64,000 nt of DNA, from contig JAPPLG010000014.1 of assembly GCA_028819545.1 (NCBI GenBank), forward strand, positions 97,179 to 161,178, given 5' to 3'. Source of the stretch: Bdellovibrionales bacterium. GTDB taxonomy: Bacteria > Bdellovibrionota > Bdellovibrionia > Bdellovibrionales > UBA1609. The stretch's first letter is position 1. The number at the start of each line of letters is the position of its first letter. This document shows, in pieces, positions 61,030-64,000 of the stretch. The notes below the pieces were generated by a model that did no database searches, was not told the DNA's origin, and was given only the letters and a program-made list of their open reading frames with translations. Made by a program: the position numbers and the translations under genes.

Positions 61030-61497
61030 ATGGATTATGAATATTTAGAATACACCGATGAAGAAAGAAAAAACCTCAGAGACAAATATGACCTTAACGT
61101 CTCTCTTGAAGAGAAGATTTTTAGCTATCTTAGAAGAGAAAATAAAATCAATGATATATTAAAAAAATATGAAATTAGCAATATTGAATCAACATTTGTG
61201 AGTAGCCCTTTTGATCTAATAAAAATTGGAAAAAATGAATTGTTACTGATGTTTATCTCTGATGAATTAACACTTGAAACAACAAAATTTTTTATAACAA
61301 CAACACAAGAAACAGATAAAATGCGATATACAGGAAATGAAAAGAAAAATAAAATTTACTTAGTTCTAGCCTTTAAAACGGCAAATCAAAAATCAATAAA
61401 ATATGCAGAGGAGCATGGAGTTTTTGTCATACAAGCTAAAAAAAATGAGATGGTCTGCATAAATAAAGACAACTTTAAACCAAAAGTATTTGATTAA
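61030..61497 (+). CDS. Degenerate relative of the 53165 nuclease-like protein
   Basis: C-terminus aligns with 53165..53737 (AFKTANQKSIKYAEEHGVFVIQ...NKDNFKPKVFD); GGAGG RBS before ATG 61030. Confidence 0.6.
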   Translation: MDYEYLEYTDEERKNLRDKYDLNVSLEEKIFSYLRRENKINDILKKYEISNIESTFVSSPFDLIKIGKNELLLMFISDELTLETTKFFITTTQETDKMRYTGNEKKNKIYLVLAFKTANQKSIKYAEEHGVFVIQAKKNEMVCINKDNFKPKVFD

Positions 61498-61690
61498 ATT
61501 TTAGTTAGGGGGAGATAGCGGCAACAACCCCCATTACCATCTCCATCAGTAAATAAAAACCCCACAAAAAACCAATTACATTTTAATACTATAAAAGTTT
61601 GTCTCAATTAAAAACAAAAAAACTGTTTTAATTGACTCTCTTTAAACTGTTTGCAAAACATTAATCTCCCCTACATATAAGAGGGTATAT

Positions 61691-62449
61691 ATGACAAATA
61701 TTACATTTCAAACATCGCCTTCCTTATTATTGCACCCTTACTCCAATAAACAAGCTGTACTTATGGCAAAATGCTCTAAAATTGTCTATTCATCTAAATT
61801 TAGAGCAAAAAGGTTATTAGAAAAAATATCTTTTACTCTTAAGTATTTTCATAGCAGAGAACCTTCATTTCTAATAGCTGAACATGATCAACACATCGTT
61901 GTTGCTTTTAAAGGAAATAAAGAAATTTTTGATTTGGCTAACATTCTAAAATTTCTTTATACAGAGAAAAAAGTTAAAAGAATACATAATGGATTTAAGA
62001 CAATGTACGATAAAGTCCACTACATCATATGGTTTCACTTAAGCCAGCTCTCCAACAAACCTATTTATTTTACAGGACATTCACGCGGAGGAGCTTTAGC
62101 TGTTATTGCAACGGCCCAGTTGGAAGAGTTTCCTATAGCAGGCTGTTATACTTTTGGTTCACCTCCCATTGGCATAAAAGAACTTGAACACCCTATTCAA
62201 AACCCTGTCTATGGAATAATGACTCATGAAGATCCTTTGATACATTTAAAGAAAGGCTCCAACTATTTTTATACAGGTTCTCGTTATATATTAACGAAGG
62301 ATCAGGTGTTAAATGAACAACAAAACAAATTAGAAAAACAACAATTAAAAAATAAGCCAGTGCTTTTACTGAAAGCTTTCAAAGCCCATTTGATCCAAGA
62401 GTATATCAACAGATTAGAATCTATAGAAACCAACAATCTATCTCTCTGA
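61691..62449 (+). CDS. Class 3 lipase-like alpha/beta hydrolase
   Basis: IYFTGHSRGGALAVIATAQL, CYTFGSPPIG. Confidence 0.85.
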   Translation: MTNITFQTSPSLLLHPYSNKQAVLMAKCSKIVYSSKFRAKRLLEKISFTLKYFHSREPSFLIAEHDQHIVVAFKGNKEIFDLANILKFLYTEKKVKRIHNGFKTMYDKVHYIIWFHLSQLSNKPIYFTGHSRGGALAVIATAQLEEFPIAGCYTFGSPPIGIKELEHPIQNPVYGIMTHEDPLIHLKKGSNYFYTGSRYILTKDQVLNEQQNKLEKQQLKNKPVLLLKAFKAHLIQEYINRLESIETNNLSL

Positions 62450-62509
62450 ATATAAAGATTATTTTTTAATAGATAAAATTTAGATTTTTACAAACATTTT
62501 CTAAAAGAT

Positions 62510-62848
62510 TTAAATTGAATTTTTAAGGTATTTTCTAATTCTTTCAGCATCTTCATTTTCTTTATTTCCCTTAAAATACACCTCAATAAATTGAATTTTT
62601 TTATCTTTTGGAAAGTAAGCATAGACAATTCTTAAGGAAGATCCCTTTAAGTATTTACAAAAAAACCTGGCCTTAACAACATACAGATCATCCATTTTCC
62701 GGATAATTGAAAAGTGTTTTTTATTTCCTAAAGGAGATACAGAAATTACTTTTTGAAACTCTGTTAAATCTTCTGAAAGAGATCTATATCTTTTTTTCAG
62801 TTTTTTAAATTCTCTTTGAAAAATTGGCAGTTCATCAAATCGGATCAT
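62510..62848 (-). CDS. RelE-superfamily toxin-like protein
   Basis: FQREFKKLKKRYRSL...LRIVYAYFPKDKKIQFIEVYFKGNKENEDAERIRKYL. Confidence 0.8.
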   Translation of the reverse strand: MIRFDELPIFQREFKKLKKRYRSLSEDLTEFQKVISVSPLGNKKHFSIIRKMDDLYVVKARFFCKYLKGSSLRIVYAYFPKDKKIQFIEVYFKGNKENEDAERIRKYLKNSI

Positions 62849-63602
62849 TATAATTTCTTACTGAATATTTTTCATCACGATAAAAGACACTTTCATAAGA
62901 GAGAACTTCTCCGTCTTTTGCAGATTTCCAAGGAATATCTTCATGAGAATATTTTTCTATTTCCAAAGCATTTTTGTCAGATAGACGAGCTAATACATCA
63001 TCAATATGTTCAACCTCTTGTGCAGATAATATCTCCAGATTAGGGCGTTTATGAGCTAAATATTTTTTTTGCCTATACTTAAAATATTGACTCTTTACAG
63101 CCTCTAAGTCTCCCTGTTTTTGCATTTTTTTAATAATAGAGCTTAATGCAACTGAAGTGGGTCCATGGTGATTTTTAATATACACAGCACCCATTAGATT
63201 TTCTTCGTATTTTTCAAAATAATCAAAATCAATGAAATAAAGCAATTTATGTAAAACTGTTTCACCAATATTAGGTTTTCCCCCCACTTTATTTAAGATA
63301 TAGAGAAGAACTTGTTTAAATTTTTCAAGATTTTCTTCTGTTACACGTATTTGTAAAGGATGAGTTTTTTTAACTTTTTTCTGTTTAATTTTTACAACTA
63401 TTTTAGCATCCTTCTCTACAAGCAAATTTTCTATAGAGATGCCAAAAATACCAGCTATCTTTTTTGCTTCAGAAATGGTTGGTTCTCGTCCTCCACTTTC
63501 AATTTGCATATATGTTGGACGGGAAATACCCAATTCACCTGCCAGGTACTCCTGTGTCATCCCCTTTTTCATACGCTGTTTCCGAATAAATTTATAAAGC
63601 AT
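62835..63602 (-). CDS. XRE HTH plus Panacea (DUF4065)-like antitoxin
   Basis: HTH MTQEYLAGELGISRPTYMQIESGGREPT; TVLHKLLYFIDFDYFEKYEENLMGAVYIKNHHGPTS; 14-bp overlap with toxin; GGAGG RBS at start 63602. Confidence 0.85.
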   Translation of the reverse strand: MLYKFIRKQRMKKGMTQEYLAGELGISRPTYMQIESGGREPTISEAKKIAGIFGISIENLLVEKDAKIVVKIKQKKVKKTHPLQIRVTEENLEKFKQVLLYILNKVGGKPNIGETVLHKLLYFIDFDYFEKYEENLMGAVYIKNHHGPTSVALSSIIKKMQKQGDLEAVKSQYFKYRQKKYLAHKRPNLEILSAQEVEHIDDVLARLSDKNALEIEKYSHEDIPWKSAKDGEVLSYESVFYRDEKYSVRNYNDPI

Positions 63603-63660
63603 AATACCTCCATGCAATGCTATATAAGTTTTATTGAATTCTACAAATGTAAAGATTTCT

Positions 63661-63680
63661 TGTCAACATTAATGTAGACA
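63661..63680. promoter_or_regulatory. Candidate operator of the toxin-antitoxin pair
   Basis: TGTCAACATTAATGTAGACA, 20-bp palindrome with one mismatched pair, 59 bp upstream of antitoxin start. Confidence 0.6.
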
Positions 63681-63865
63681 TTTTTTACATTCTTCTAATT
63701 AATAAAAACCTTACTTCTACAACCTCTACCTCTAGAAAAGAATAAATTCACATTTTATTTCATAAAATGAACACAGTATTCTATTTTTAGTTAAACTATT
63801 TATTTTTATAAGTATTTTTAGTAGTTTATATTGAAAATATAAGGTTTTACATTCTATTTGTTATA

Positions 63866-63979
63866 GGGCTGGATTCCGGATCAAGTCCGGAATGACGTTC
63901 TTTGTCCGGAATGATGATTATGACTGGATTCCTGCCTTCGCAGGAATTGTAAATGTTCACTAATTCGATGACAGAATTG
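63866..63979. repeat. Composite REP-like element
   Basis: ATTCCGGATCAAGTCCGGAAT (63873-63893), ATTCCTGCCTTCGCAGGAAT (63928-63947), 28-bp repeat 63952-63979 shared with 10465-10492. Confidence 0.85.
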
Positions 63980-64000
63980 GAAAATTGAGAGAGCGTGTAA

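Overview
AT-rich bacterial chromosomal window. The arrangement looks like a Gram-negative of the deltaproteobacterial/Bdellovibrionota type, which is inference only. Roughly 1-53.2 kb is mostly core genome: partial Nfu, dnaJ, FHA/sigma54 regulator, pyrG, two lipases overall, tRNA-Val(GAC), lipB, dnaE, guaA, IscA-type, acyl-CoA dehydrogenase, gltX, carD, relA/spoT, rpoZ, gmk, pilQPONM plus prepilin peptidase, ABC transporter, carB, rpe, fmt, def, birA, FKBP, carA, pyrB, two lepB-like genes, lepA, M23 peptidase, TolC and RND pump. From about 53.2 kb to the end is an accessory region. It holds a PD-(D/E)XK-like protein and a degenerate relative, a compact overlapping three-gene operon containing a TIGR04255-like protein, and a perfect 322-bp direct repeat flanking that operon. 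It also holds a truncated ParA-like remnant, a duplicated gene 3' end, a Fic protein, a class-3 lipase and a RelE-like/Panacea toxin-antitoxin pair. Best candidate for an undescribed system: the three-gene operon at 54150-55771 bracketed by the 322-bp repeats. Also notable: REP-like palindromic repeats translated in frame inside two adjacent genes (response-regulator-like and BirA), and a signal peptidase paralog whose catalytic Ser position is Asp. All family calls are by eye from motifs; no searches were run.
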